The notes below the pieces were generated by a model. The model did no database searches. It was not told the origin of the DNA and saw only the letters and a program-made list of their open reading frames with translations. The position numbers were made by a program, and so were the translations under genes. Source: Tanypteryx hageni (Eukaryota; Arthropoda; Insecta; Odonata; Petaluridae). Taken from it: a DNA stretch of 64,000 nt. How positions within the stretch are numbered: the stretch's first letter is position 1; the number at the start of each line of letters is the position of its first letter. The DNA is taken from positions 3,121,410 to 3,185,409 of the forward strand of contig CM054118.1 of NCBI GenBank assembly GCA_028673005.1, given 5' to 3'. Below are positions 43,471 through 55,015 of this stretch, one piece after another.

Positions 43471-45096
43471 GCTAACTCGTTAGGTTATATATTTCGACGC
43501 AGCTTTGATTTACACGCAACATTTGTATCCTATATTTTCAAATTAAAATCGTTAAACCATAAGCTTAGCGTAAATTCCCAGCAGACAACCAATTGAGTGT
43601 GAAACGTGTATGCGATTACACTATCTAACAGTACTTGGTATTTTATGCTGTAACCACGTTTAGATTTACGCGAGTCATTTTGCAGCAACATTGTCTGTCT
43701 GTCGAAAATGGTAAAACGGGTCAAAATAGATTTCAAATAAACACCCAAGAGTTCACCCCTAAGGAAAGCCAAATTTCGTTACAATACAGGCCGTCCTTTC
43801 TCGTTCGGCTAACGATTTCCATTAAAAGCGGCGAACTAGAGAAATTTTGCGAGCGCCGATGAGAGAATTTATTTTTTCTTGAAAAGTAAAATGAGGAAGT
43901 GTATCGACATTTATTGACATACAATTCCTCAGGAACCGTCGGTAAAAAAAAGAAAAGAAAAAAATACGAGACTAGAAGCTCGGCTTATATGCGGCGGAAT
44001 AACGCATCTCGGAAGCCGCTCGTAAAGAGGAATAGAATTAAATGAAACTCGGGAGAAAGAATGAAAAAAGGGGGAAGCACAGAATCCTTGGCTGGAGATG
44101 AAGTTCTTCTGTTAGACTAGGCAAAGGGATATAAAAAGGGAAGGAATAAAAAAGGTTTCGTGACACGAGAAAGATGAGGAAGAGGGATCGTAATGAAGGA
44201 GAATAGAAGGGAGATAAAAACCGAGAAAACGAACGGTAGAGAGAGATAGAAAGAGAGAAAACGAGAAAATTCGCGATCTGAGGAGGAATAAAAAGATAGG
44301 ATGGAGTCGAGAAGTCAGAAAGGGCGGTACAAAGGGTGGTAGGAGATTAAGAGGGAAAATGTCTGGGAGAAGAATTGGGAGCTAGAGGAAGGAGAGATGG
44401 AGAAAAAGCCGTGGAGAGTGAGTTGGAACTGGTGATGGATGGAGGGACGGGGTGATTAAGGAGAGAAAGAGAACTGGCGAAACTTGGAATTAGATGGAGA
44501 AGGTGGATATGGGATGGAGTAGATTGGTGGAGGTAACTTTCAGGTTTTAATGTGGGTTAGGTTGGTTAATGTGGGATAGAATATAACTTTAAAATGTTAC
44601 CGATGGCATCTTGTTTACTCGGAGTGTATGCATGTGTCTATCTATCTATTATTAAAAAGTTTTTTTTCCCTCCCAAACGCTACGACTCAGGAGATAGAGG
44701 GGAGATAAATGTGCGCGCACCCTGGTAGGAAGAGACGGGAGTGGGTGTGGGAGCGAAATTGGATCAGTTACTGAGGGGTGCTGAATAACTTGTAGGGGTA
44801 ATTGTTACAATCGACTTCCTCAAATAATTGTTGGGAAAAGAAGACGAAACGTGGCAAATTCGCCGCGCAAACCGCGAGCGGGGTCGGGTACGAATGCGTC
44901 AGGGGCGGAGCCAGTGCTTGTTTCCATGTGTGATTGTGTGTAGTAATTTGTTTAATCTTGTCTCTCGATATCGAAGCATTTAGGTGTTATTAACTGTAGC
45001 TGAGTGGTGTGAAGGAAAGGTCTTTTATTAATTACAAAGCCTAAAGGGAATATTTGTAATCGTTCACAAAAAGCAGATCTATACCTTCAAAGGTAT
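43471..45096. other. Intergenic stretch with a purine-rich part, no gene seen
   Basis: 43960-44510 is GA-rich. No ORF or RNA gene that I can support. Confidence 0.6.
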
Positions 45097-45099
45097 ACA

Positions 45100-45187
<88 letters not shown>

Positions 45188-45190
45188 CTA
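45097..45190 (+). repeat. (AT)n microsatellite
   Basis: About 45 TA units with a few CATATA interruptions at the edges. A shorter (TA)n run lies at 45948-45980. Confidence 0.9.
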
Positions 45191-45945
45191 GTAGAAGGTG
45201 CCTGCATACTGCAAGCATTTCATCTCACCTTGAAAAATCATTCATTTTTCAGACAGATATTTCATCATAAAAATATTTCTTTATGCCTGAAGAGTTCTCC
45301 TCTAAACAGGTTTTCGTTTTTTCATTGTGGAACAATAATGGAGTACAAATATCGCTAATTTTTGGAATTTTAGGAATATTATACTTTTCCCAAATTGAGG
45401 TAATTATGTCGCACATTTCTGCTAAATTTTAAATTTATAGTACAATTAGAAGTGAAATAACATTTATCTAATTGTTTAAATTTAAATAATTTTTAACGGC
45501 CAAAATAACGTTTTTATGCATACATTGAAATATTTATTCGTTTACATATACTAACCTCTAAATAATTTAAAAATTTCAGCTCCCTAACTTTCGGCGTAGT
45601 GTTTAAATTTTAAGAATTTTTAACTCCCAAACAAATAAAAATGTCAAAATTTCTATAATCCCTCTTTCGTTTTTTTACAAATCCTACCTCTAAAAAAATT
45701 TCAGCTACGTAGCACATTTGGAAATACATAAACCTTGAAAATTTGTTTAAACAATTGCGAATTTTTAGCGGCGGCATTGTTAAACTTTGTTAAGATTTTT
45801 GTTTTTTCTAGTCGGTTTTGCACAAAATCCTATTTAAGAAAAAATTTCGAATCTCCAGCTCTCCTGGAAGTGCCTAAACATTAGTATCCTCCTATATGTG
45901 TGTTATATCCTCCTCCTCCTCTGTAAGAAACGTCTATATATAATG

Positions 45946-45981
<36 letters not shown>

Positions 45982-47232
45982 TACGATGGAATGGACTTAT
46001 CTTCGTGAAGAATCCATTAGCGAAATTAGATCGTTTAATTTTTTATCCGCAACACTGCAAGGCACGGAAGAAAACTCGATCATCCCGGTTAAAGCCATCA
46101 CTGAAATCAACGACCGCTGAATCAAATATGAAGTTGATGACAGCAGAAATGTAGAAAAACTAAAAGCATTTCATCATTTGTTTAAGCGGAAAAAAATCTG
46201 TAGGACCTTAACAATTTGAATTCCGAGATAAGAAAGAAATTTTATTATACACCTTCATTTTAACTTATATGAATGCGAACACGAAAATTTCCTTTATACT
46301 AAGGTGAACAACCGTTTGTTTGGAGGGACATTCCCTCATTTTCATCACTCGTTTCGCTTTTTAACTGTCCCAACTTTGGTCTCTTTTTTTGAAAAATCAT
46401 GAATTATATATCAAGTTGTCATTTAAACCGCCCAGAAACACCCTGGTCACAATCTACTATATCTACCTATCTAAGGCTGATCCATCAATACTTAGATCAC
46501 GATGGTGTGTCTCTCCTTATAAGTTGGTAAATGTTTTAAAATTCTCCTCCTTAGCTTCATGAAAAGTTGGTCAGTTTACTTTAGACTCGTTGGAAATTCG
46601 AATAGTAAACGTTCGAGTTACCGAGGTTGTATTCCATTAGGAAGGTGACATAAGCTGATTAAAAATGTAGAAAAGATAAGCAAAGCAGGGTGAGGGATGC
46701 AGGGAAAAATAATGGCAGGTTCAATATGGAGGATTTTAATGGAATACAGGAAAAAACAGACCTGAAATAATTTAGAAGTCCCTGGGTTGAGGAATAGTGT
46801 TAGAAATTAGATAAGTCGAATGGATTAAAACTGGCATGCGCGAATAAACGGCAGACTGAGCGAAGAAGGGAAGAGAGCGAAATAATAAAATGCTCTTAGT
46901 TGGCCCTGTTTTCATCCGACCACGCCGTTCATTCTGTCGAATGTAGGCTTTCCGCGAGATGAGATTAGTACGTTCCTCGGCGGTCGCCTAGAGTGGAACG
47001 TTCATTCAGATCTCTCTCATACTTGGCTGAACCTCATGTCTTATTTCATCCAATCTCTCCGGATTAATGTTTGATGCAAACGAAGGAGATGGAGTGTTCT
47101 CCCGGTACAGCGTTCGCTATCTCGTAATGCCCGTAGGCGACGAGAAAACGTTAGTGTCAGGGGCCAAATTTTGTTTCTGTCTCTCTCTCTCTCCCTTTCT
47201 CCCCTTCCCTCCCTCCACCCCTCTCCCCTAAA
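45191..47232. other. Intergenic stretch, no gene seen
   Basis: Includes the (TA)n at 45948-45980 and a CT-rich run at 47180-47226. 46600-47160 is less AT-rich and seems unique. No gene was recognised. Confidence 0.55.
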
Positions 47233-47292
47233 TGTAAGAATGGACCTTCTGGTCTAAATTTCGCCCGAATAAAGACGATTATCTATCTATCT
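47233..47292 (+). repeat. LINE 3' end (family F-like) with hairpin and (ATCT)n tail
   Basis: GACC-TTCT-GGTC hairpin (47243-47254), TCGCCCGAATAAAGAC and an (ATCT)n tail. It parallels the 3' end of family F at 52985-53043 (GACT-TCTT-AGTC, CGCCCCTAATAAAGAC, AATC repeats). It is a severely 5'-truncated insertion. Confidence 0.6.
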
Positions 47293-47335
47293 ACCCCTTC
47301 TCTCCCTCGCTCCCTCCATCCCTCTCCCTCCCCGA

Positions 47336-47975
47336 CAAATGGTTACTTCTAAATATTTTACATACTCGGCTGCTTGAATATTTATTCCATCTATATTATA
47401 CTCGAAACCTATTTCTATGTTCTCAATTTTTCAGAACGTAACTTCGTCACATTTAGTGAAATTAATTTCAATTTGCCATTCTTCGCACCACGTTAAAATG
47501 GCTCATAAGTCTTCACGCAGCAACTGATGGTCCTCCTGGATTTTTATTTCTTTATATAGAACGGAATCATCGGAAAAATGTGTAATTTTACTACGAACTA
47601 CCGAGCAGATAATTTACATAGATTATGAAAAGTAGAGGGCTCAATCCACTTCCCTGAGGAACACCCGACGCAACTTTAACGGGGACGAATATTTCCCATC
47701 CATGGCAACTGTCTGTTCTCTATTCGAGAGGAAGTCTCTCACCCAACTGACAACTTTCGGATTGATACCATATTGTCCTAACTTCGCAATTAATTTCTTA
47801 TGAGATCATTTATCAAACGCCTTTCTGAAGTCAATGAATATGCCATCGACCTGAGTATTTTTCTCTCCGCATCGCAACAAATCATCCACGAACAGGCCGA
47901 GCTGCGTTTCATATGATCTATCTCTCCGGAATCCGTGCTGGTATCCGCTAAGCCTAATAGCGCATTACGGAACTA
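47336..47975 (-). pseudogene. CR1-type RT fragment (copy C7)
   Basis: Broken minus-strand frames give SYETQLGLFVDDLLRCGEKN, FIDFRKAF, KVVSWVRDFLSNREQ and an FSDDSVLYKEI active-site box, where FADDT is usual. The next residues read WCEEWQIEIN, with Trp kept at the position that is a stop in copies C1 and C4. It has no 3' hairpin or tail, since it is truncated on both sides. It belongs to an older branch of family C. Confidence 0.75.
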
Positions 47976-48017
47976 AAGATTAAGCTTTCACATTTCCTAT
48001 TATCAGTAGGTACCTGC

Positions 48018-48820
48018 GAAGATGCCACTGAACAGTATGAAGAAAGTCCTAGACGTCATGAGCATTGATCTTCATGCTTTGATGGAGATTGTAATGAAGA
48101 CGATGTCCTCATTTCAGCATTAACTAGGACAAATTCAAAAAGAGGGATCACCTAAGAGGAAAGAGAACCTTCCCTCTCTACAGGACAAAAGTTCTTGAAC
48201 ACTTCCGCCGATTCTCGGACCGCCTGAGTGAAGTAGGGCGAAAATTTGTTGACTTGGAAGAGAGACAGGACGCTCTTGAGCAATATTTTAAGACGCACTT
48301 GTCTTCTCATACACGGCATCCAAGATCAGGTGCGTGAGGACCGCTTTTCATTTGCCACGACGTTTTTCAGAGAAAAACTGAAGATAAACGTCGATTTACA
48401 GCATCTAGACTGAGCGCAGACAATCAGACCCAAGAAAAACTCAAGTCCTCACCGCAGGGCCGTCATCGTAAAATTCATATCTTACCAAGAATGAGACATG
48501 GTTTGGAGAAGCAAGCGACTCCTAAAAGGGACCAAGTTACTCATCACACAGTCGCTCACCTCCACGAGAAAGAAGGTCCTGCAGGAAGTTAAGTCATTAT
48601 TTGGCCACAGAGGATACAAGTTAGAAAAATTGTCGTCCTACACAATGGCTCCAGGCGGTTCATCTCCACCTTCAGAGATGTAGATAAGTTGACGCTGGTT
48701 TGGACGCCACAAGAATCCACTTCGAGGGATGGACGCGAAGGGAAAGTGTATCCAGCGGATTATAGGGTGTTTCCGGAGTCGCAGACGAAGACTACTGCGG
48801 TGGTGAAGATCTTATTTATT
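48018..48820 (+). pseudogene. Family F ORF1-like protein
   Basis: Begins MPLNSMKKVLDVMSIDLH-like, then a helical, possibly coiled-coil region. A segment follows in which VIVKFISYQE and MVWRSKRLLKGTKLLITQSL resemble the RNA-binding and C-terminal parts of L1-type/FP-like ORF1 proteins. It closes with a basic GRIF-type end (48760-48800). Several stops (for example near 48117, 48211 and 48338) break the frame; the longest open part is 48498-48683. Such proteins coat LINE RNA (family knowledge). Confidence 0.55.
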
Positions 48821-49519
48821 TTCTTAAGTGCTTTTAAGTAGCGTAGCCCCATCTGTGATTCCTAGTTTCTAGCGAGTGAAGTAATAAGGCAATTAGTTAT
48901 ACAACTAATACATCATAGTGAAGTGATGTGTAATTTTTTTCCCCAAGTTATACAGTTGAGTGAATGTCCCCATCAAGTGCTCCATCAATTCCCTGCTCTG
49001 AGCGATAATTAATGCATATTTCTAGTGAATAATATAATTTCCATTATGTTTTGCCATTGCATTACCTGTTTACCGCTATTCCTTTTCATGAATACTTTTT
49101 ATTCTTTTTATTAATCAGTGTTCACTGAAGTGTTAATTTATCTAACGCTATATATTTTTTTCTGTTACTTTGCCCAATTCTTTGTGTTCTGTTACTCTCG
49201 TTTTGTCATCTTGCTTAAATCACCACGTAGTACTTCATACCAAACAAACACATTATTTCTTTCCTTCACCCGGACCTCTCTCAATCCCAATGCACCAGTG
49301 TTTGTGCCAGTTACCCACATTTCGCCACTTGCTGAGCTTAGAGGGTCACTCTTTAACCCGTGCGCCCCAGAGTATATACTTGGCGCCTCTAAAATTTCCC
49401 GTTTTTCTACTCACTCCCCAATTAAAGGTCCCAGTTCAAGGCTATTTCCTCATAACAACCTCCCTGACATTCTTCACACTGAACAACTGCTTTCTTCTAA
49501 TTTCAAGCCATTTCCAAGA

Positions 49520-50070
49520 GCCTTTCAGCTGATTTATCTCAACGTTCAAAGCCTCACAGCGCATTTTGATGAATTACGTTCCGCCCTTCTCTCTAATCTC
49601 TAATGACGTGCATGCATATCTCTCGCAGAAACTTGGCTCAAACCATCTATTTCTTCTTCTACAATCGAGTTACCTGAATACTGTCTGTATCGTAATGATC
49701 GCTTAGGCAAAGGTGGTGGTGGTGTACATACGAAAGGATTTGAAGTGTAAAGTGATAGAAGCAAGTGAACCTCAATTCGCCATAAGGTCTGAATTCCTCT
49801 TCTTAGAGATTGTAGTCAATGCAAAAAAACTTTTACTCGGAACAATTTATCGACCTCCTAAAATAGCCCATCTATCAGACTTAGATGACATATTTTTTAA
49901 TTTTGCTACTAATTATGAACATATTATAATCACCGGTGATTTTAATGCCAATTTCTCTGCTAGCGCCCATGATACTGATTATTTAAAACATTCCTTTACC
50001 TCGCATGGTATCAATATCGTTCCGCTGAATCCGACTAATAACACCCAAACAGCCTCTACCTGAATCGACG
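49520..50070 (+). pseudogene. Family F endonuclease
   Basis: IYLNVQSLTAHFDELRSALLS at 49530-49595 is the conserved start. AETWLKPS and LPEYCLYRND follow after a stop, then a frameshift near 49715. The next frame has FLEIVVNAKKLLLGTIYRP, HIIITGDFNANFS with the catalytic Asp/Asn, and VPLNPTNN. The SDH motif appears altered to SHG near 50140. Confidence 0.7.
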
Positions 50071-50144
50071 TAGCCATTACGACGAACCTTGAGAAAGTAA
50101 TAACTTATGGTGAATTGCCTGTCCCAGGAATTTCTTCTCATGGC

Positions 50145-52365
50145 CTAATTGCCGAAATTCAAACAAACTTTTATGAGTCGCCGAGATATAAAAGGCATAG
50201 ATGAATTTGATTTAATAAACGATTCTTCTACTCTTCCATGGTATTCTATTGAATTTATAGAAGATATTGATAATAATGACAATATTAAAAGAATGATGGC
50301 GCATCGCGATTCGGTCTTTCGTTTGTTCAAAAGAACTAAAGAAGATGATATTTTCGACAAATGTAAATGCGTTAGAAACAAAATGAAGCAGTTAATCAGA
50401 AATGCAAAAATTAGATTAATTCATTCATTGGCTAGCCCGAACGAATCACCTTCGATTATTAGGAAAAATCCTAGGTCGATTTGTATTGGAAAACAAAATG
50501 ATTTTAAACTGGCTCCATTCATATCATTAGAGGCGATGAATTCTAAATTTTCTACAGCCCCGAATGCCATTGATGATAAAATAAAAAGGGAAATTATTAA
50601 TTCGATTACTGTCGCAGCGGAAAAATCCAATAAGGATTTAACCCGTTTAAGTTCTTCCGGGTCACTCAATTACAAGTGCTCCACGAATTTAGAAAAATCA
50701 AATCTAAAGCTCAAGGCTCCGATGGCATTCCCACTATCTTTATCATGAAATTGATTCATATTATTCTACCAAAAATAACTAGTATATTTCATTGCTCCCA
50801 ATCTCAAGAAAAATTTCCATTGCAGTAGAAACACGCTTTCATAAGGCCATTAACAAAGAAATCAAAATCGACTGAAATCAACGATTTTCGCCCAATAAGC
50901 TTTTTACCTATCTTATCAAAAGCCTTAGAAAAATTAGCGCATGAGCAAATCACGCTCTTTCTCAATGAAAATCAATTGTTACATCCCTTTTAAATCTGGC
51001 TTTCGTAAATCAAACAGCACCACCACTACTCTTGTAAAAATTGCCGATGACATTCGCCACGCTATGGATAAAAGGAAATATACAATTCTAGTACTATTGG
51101 ACTTCAGTAAAGCTTTCGACTCAATAGACAAAGATGTTCTGCTTTCTAAATAGCTAACAATGAACATCTTGCTGTCAGCCATAAATTGGATGTCTTCTTA
51201 TTTAAGCGATCGTACCAACAAATTATTCCCATTGATTCCTTATCTGATTGGCTTATAAACGGCATAGGTGTCCCAAAGGGCTCAGTTTTGGGTCCCATAC
51301 TATTTTATTTATACATAAATGACTGCTCCGTGTCACTTAAATACTGCAATCATCACCTTTATGCAGATGACTTGCAAATATACACAGGTTCTACCGTAAA
51401 CGATCTCGAAAAAACTCTAAAAGGTATCAATAAGAACTTAGATACGCTAGAGGACTGGAGTAATAAAAACGTTCTTAGTATCAATCCAGAAAACCACAGG
51501 CAATCTTAATTGGTTCCCCTAAGATATTAGCAGGTATTAATGAATCCCAAAGAATCCCGATCAACATAGCAAATTCAACTATACCTTATTGTAAAGTGGC
51601 AAAGAATCTGGGATTGCTTATAGATGAAACCCTGTCTTGGGCCCCACATGTTATAAATGTGTGTAAAACAGTAAACTCATCTCTTCACGCACTTAAGAAG
51701 TTAAGTAGCAGTACTCCGATTTCTCTAAAAAAAGCATCTGCTAATATAACTAATTATTCCGCATTTTCACTATGTTGATATAGCATACCTGCGATAGACA
51801 ATCTTTAGGTAGGTTTTGGTGCATTGCACCCTCTGCCACCCACCAATTAAGTAAATTTCGGGATAACATGTAGATTTAGATAAACCAAGATTTATCTCAA
51901 GAGATTTCGTTAAAAATTCAGAGAACACATAACGCGTGGATCAGATATATATTTAATCTGAAGAAATCTGACCACATTTCTGAGACACTCGTCTAACTAA
52001 ACTAACAAAATTTTGATTCTCTACATTTGCTGTCCTTGCTATACCAATTACTTAATTCCAACAATCCGCATTATCTTGCCGCTGAATTTAGAAGTATAGA
52101 CACTGTACAGAGCCGTAATACCAGAGGGAGCCATAAACTCCTTATTCCTCTTCACAGAACAGGTATATTCAACAAGTCCTTAATTGTAACTTTTTGCAGA
52201 CTATGGAATAACCTTCCACAAACAATAAAAATTCGCCCTCGCCCTCCTCATTCAAGCGATACTGCTATCCTTGCAAAGGAACAGTTAAACACGCTTAATG
52301 CTTCAATTTTATTTTTTTATTTTTTTATTTATTTTTTGATTTTGACAAAACAGTATTTATTGTAA
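50145..52365 (+). pseudogene. Family F reverse transcriptase
   Basis: Frames 50149-50748, 50941-51153, 51186-51509, 51596-51778 and 52027-52365. Motifs: SGFRKSNSTTTTLVKIADDI, VLLDFSKAFDSIDKD (catalytic Asp), GVPKGSVLGPILFYLYINDC, HLYADDLQIYTG (YADD at about 51360), and NLGLLIDETLSW. Then, after a short inserted repeat, RTHNAWIRYIF and ILFxFCRLWNNLPQT-like C-terminal sequence. At least four frameshifts or stops are present. The normal Gln of VPQG is Lys here. Confidence 0.8.
51788..51880 (+). repeat. Short CR1-tail-like repeat, copy 2, inside family F ORF2
   Basis: Starts CCTGCGATAGAC at the same base as the copy at 29617. The first 44 bases are identical and the hairpin GGTGC-ATT-GCACC is at 51818-51830. 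It ends ATGTAGATTTAGA. It interrupts the RT of family F, so it is the later insertion. Confidence 0.65.
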
Positions 52366-52447
52366 ATGTTTGTATTTTACTGATTTATTTGTTTCTTTCT
52401 TTCCATTTCTTTCAGATACACCAATGTTAATATCGATCCATTTTGTT

Positions 52448-52648
52448 GCCGGCCTCGGTGGTGGCAGGGTAACGCCCTCGCCTGCCAATCCAAAGGTCGC
52501 GGGTTCGAATCCCGCCTAGGTGGGTTTTTCTTCACCTAGGGCATGGATGTTTGTGATAGTCCTTGTTATTATGTTAATGAGCCCCTTGTAAAAGGCCGAT
52601 TACGGCTGTTTAGGGGCCCCATGGAAATAAATAAATAAATAAATAAAT
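52448..52648 (+). mobile_element. tRNA-derived SINE with (AAAT)n tail
   Basis: The head resembles a tRNA: GCCGGCCTCGGTGG, an A-box-like region, GCCCTCGCCTGCCAATCC, and a perfect B box GGTTCGAATCC (52502-52512) in the T arm. A non-tRNA body of about 100 bp follows, with GGATGTTTGTGATAGTCC, AAAAGGCCGATTACGGCTG and GGGGCCCC. The tail is (AAAT)n at 52624-52648. It lies in the 3' UTR of family F. No clear target duplication could be read. Confidence 0.85.
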
Positions 52649-52984
52649 TTTTATGTTTATTTTATCAATGATCTATTCGTGTTGTGCCAATTTATTTTTC
52701 TTTATATCTTTGTGATTTTAATTTACTTATAACTTGTTCTATACCTCATTTATCTCATGTCTTTAGTGAATCTCAGTAGGTTTCGCAGGTTTTTCACACT
52801 CCCCTTCTTGTGTTGGTGTTTTCCTGCAGTGGGTTTTTTTTACATGGATTCCATTACTCAGTAGTTCATATTTTTTCCCACAAAATCACATCTTTTATTT
52901 TCAAATGCTTGTATTTTTATTGTTACCTGTATTTACATTGTTAATGTTTTATGTATCGCTAAATGTATCACGACGAGGGGTTAG

Positions 52985-53043
52985 GTGGAAGATGGGACTT
53001 CTTAGTCTCAATCTCGCCCCTAATAAAGACCAAATCAATCAAT
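52985..53043 (+). other. Family F 3' end: hairpin plus AATC tail
   Basis: GACT-TCTT-AGTC hairpin (52996-53007), then CTCGCCCCTAATAAAGAC and CAATCAATCAATC. It is followed at once by a TCCC-rich tract at 53043-53130. Confidence 0.55.
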
Positions 53044-53045
53044 CA

Positions 53046-54518
53046 ATCCCTCCATCCCTCCCTCCGTCTCTCCCTCCCCTCCCTCCGTCTCTCCCTCCCT
53101 CCCTCCGTCTTTCCCTCCCTCCCCTCTTTCTCTCTATCAAATGCCTCCGTCCGTATTTTTTTGTTTAAACATTTTTAAGATAACTTGTTCATTTATTCTT
53201 TCCCTCTTAAATTCATCGATAATGAAAAGAAAAGAAATTTTATGTAGATTTTCGCCTGTCCCGCTATATAAATTGATTTCCAAACTTTATTTATTTGCAA
53301 GCAATGAATTTATTGATGATCGCGTTACCGCCCCCAATATCTCGGCGCCCCAGGCAACCGCCCGTAACTCGGGCCAGCCCTACGCATATGGACGGGAAAT
53401 ACAGAGTGGCCTAACAATCCATGTCTACACACTCGGCTGAAATAATTAAATTTTTATATGAGATTTTTCTTCGAGTCTTTCTTAAATTTAAGATTCGACG
53501 TGTGCAACATCAGTTTATCTTCAAATCTCGAATTTGGCCGCTACTTTTCCGAACACATTTTATCGAGCAACTCCAGGGTTATTGTTGCGGTTTCACAGAT
53601 CGTGCAAATCTGTATTTCCTGATTACTTTACATAGCTCAACCCAAAGATGTTTTAATGTTGTTAAATCCTGAGATCGGGCTTCCCATTATATGTTCCCAG
53701 TTCATTCGCTAATGGCTCTTCAAGATATGCCGGAACAATAGAGCTCCATTTTGTTGAACGATAACAGTGTTGGGGATGCCATCTGAACTGGTTTGGGTTC
53801 TTTGTGGGTGGCTTTTGTAAAGTTTGAAGTTTGCAAAACAAAGAATTCCAGATGTGCAATATCTGCTAACCCACAGGCACCGAAATAACCCCAGACGCGC
53901 TTGAAAATGTGCTCCGCAACGCAGCGGTCATATTTGTGATTTTTTACAGACGTCGTATCTTATGCCCATAATTGTTTATAGTACCCATGCAGAAAAAATA
54001 TTGAAATATCATTTCGAGAAAATGAATAGAGACTTTTTGTCAACTCTATGAATGTGTTATATGAAATGCGAATGGCTGGTTCTACAAAATAGCGCTTTAT
54101 GCCATATTTCAACTATCTTTGAGGAGAGTGGCATTTTGAAGAACGTTAATGAAGTCCCATTATCTTCAATTTTTCTAATATCATCCAGACCAATGCAATT
54201 AGAAGTATAATTCCTTAATATTTAAAAACATAATTTATCTATATTCACTTCTTTGTATGGATTATTAGTACTAATCTTTCATGGCTCGCAGGGATGAAAA
54301 CCGGATAGTTATTTCCCCCATTGCGCGCGACAAGTCCATTTGTTTTGCGAAATGGGAATATTCCCGGCGTATGTTACACCTCGGTGAATTTGATTGGATC
54401 TGCACCCCCCTCTTCCTCCCCGTCAATCGCCCATATTTATAGCGTAAGCAAATAACCTCGTTTGGAAAGGCGAAAGTGAGAGGGGATTAAGTTGACGCTA
54501 ATCAATTCCTTCGAGCGC
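53046..54518. other. Intergenic stretch, no gene seen
   Basis: Starts with the (TCCC) tract to 53130. The rest is AT-rich with weak frames. 54350-54510 is more GC-balanced and could be conserved non-coding DNA. Confidence 0.5.
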
Positions 54519-54566
54519 TCCCACGAAAATGACGTTGAGATCTCTCTCAACGTCATTTTCGTGGGA
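54519..54566 (+). repeat. Perfect 22-bp inverted repeat with 4-bp loop
   Basis: Arms 54519-54540 and 54545-54566 are exact reverse complements with the loop TCTC. Each arm includes a TGACGTT / AACGTCA (CRE-like) core. It is long enough to form a stable cruciform or RNA hairpin. No element is recognised around it. Confidence 0.85.
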
Positions 54567-54802
54567 ATTCTAACAGAATCCGAGCCATTTGGGCCATTCC
54601 CCACCAAGTCTTGTTATTAGTCGCGGCAGACCTTGTATTTCTTCCCAATTGTCTTATCATTATCCCTGGCAAAGTTAATCACACTACTTGTTTGCATTTG
54701 CCATCGTATGCTTGGGAAAATCAAAGGCAATTGCAAACCTTATTTTTATTTACGTTCTTCTTTTGTCTTTTCAGGGTGGCTTTGAGGCGGATACGACATG
54801 GG

Positions 54803-54805
<3 letters not shown>

Positions 54806-54835
<30 letters not shown>
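54806..54835 (+). repeat. (TA)n run at the left edge of the mariner-like element
   Basis: About 15 TA units directly against the left inverted repeat. A second run of about 20 units is at 56143-56186, beyond the right inverted repeat. Confidence 0.85.
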
Positions 54836-54840
<5 letters not shown>

Positions 54841-54970
54841 GTCCCGCAACGCGAGGTGGATACTTCTACGTTTAAGGAAAGTCATTACAAGTCAAAAATA
54901 AAGAATAATTATTTTGCCTATTCTCAATAATAAAGGAGTAATGGACATTTGAAGTTGTTGATGGAAATAA
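54836..54970 (+). repeat. Left terminal inverted repeat
   Basis: Matches the reverse complement of about 55995-56132 with scattered differences. Shared stretches include GTCCCGCAACGCGAGGT, AAGTCATTACAAGTC and TTTTGCCTATTCTCAATAAT. Confidence 0.85.
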
Positions 54971-55015
54971 TAAGTAAAGCAAGTTTGCTGTTTTACAATG
55001 TTTATTCAAGCAATT

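Larger units (their letters stand above)
47990..53045 (+). mobile_element. Two-ORF LINE, family F (CR1/L2 group), with two nested insertions
   Basis: ORF1-like region 48018-48820, endonuclease 49520-50070, RT 50150-51780, C-terminal part 51890-52365, and a 3' end with hairpin and AATC tail at 52985-53043. A CR1-tail-like repeat (51788-51880) is inserted in ORF2 and a tRNA-derived SINE (52448-52648) in the 3' UTR. The clade is uncertain. Assigning the 3' end to this element is inference, since the SINE lies between. Confidence 0.65.

Noticed and set aside
53640..54180. Possible eroded transposase on the minus strand (VWGYFGACGLADI-like words and a QQNGA motif)
   Set aside because: The words are short, the spacing does not fit a known family and no inverted ends were found.
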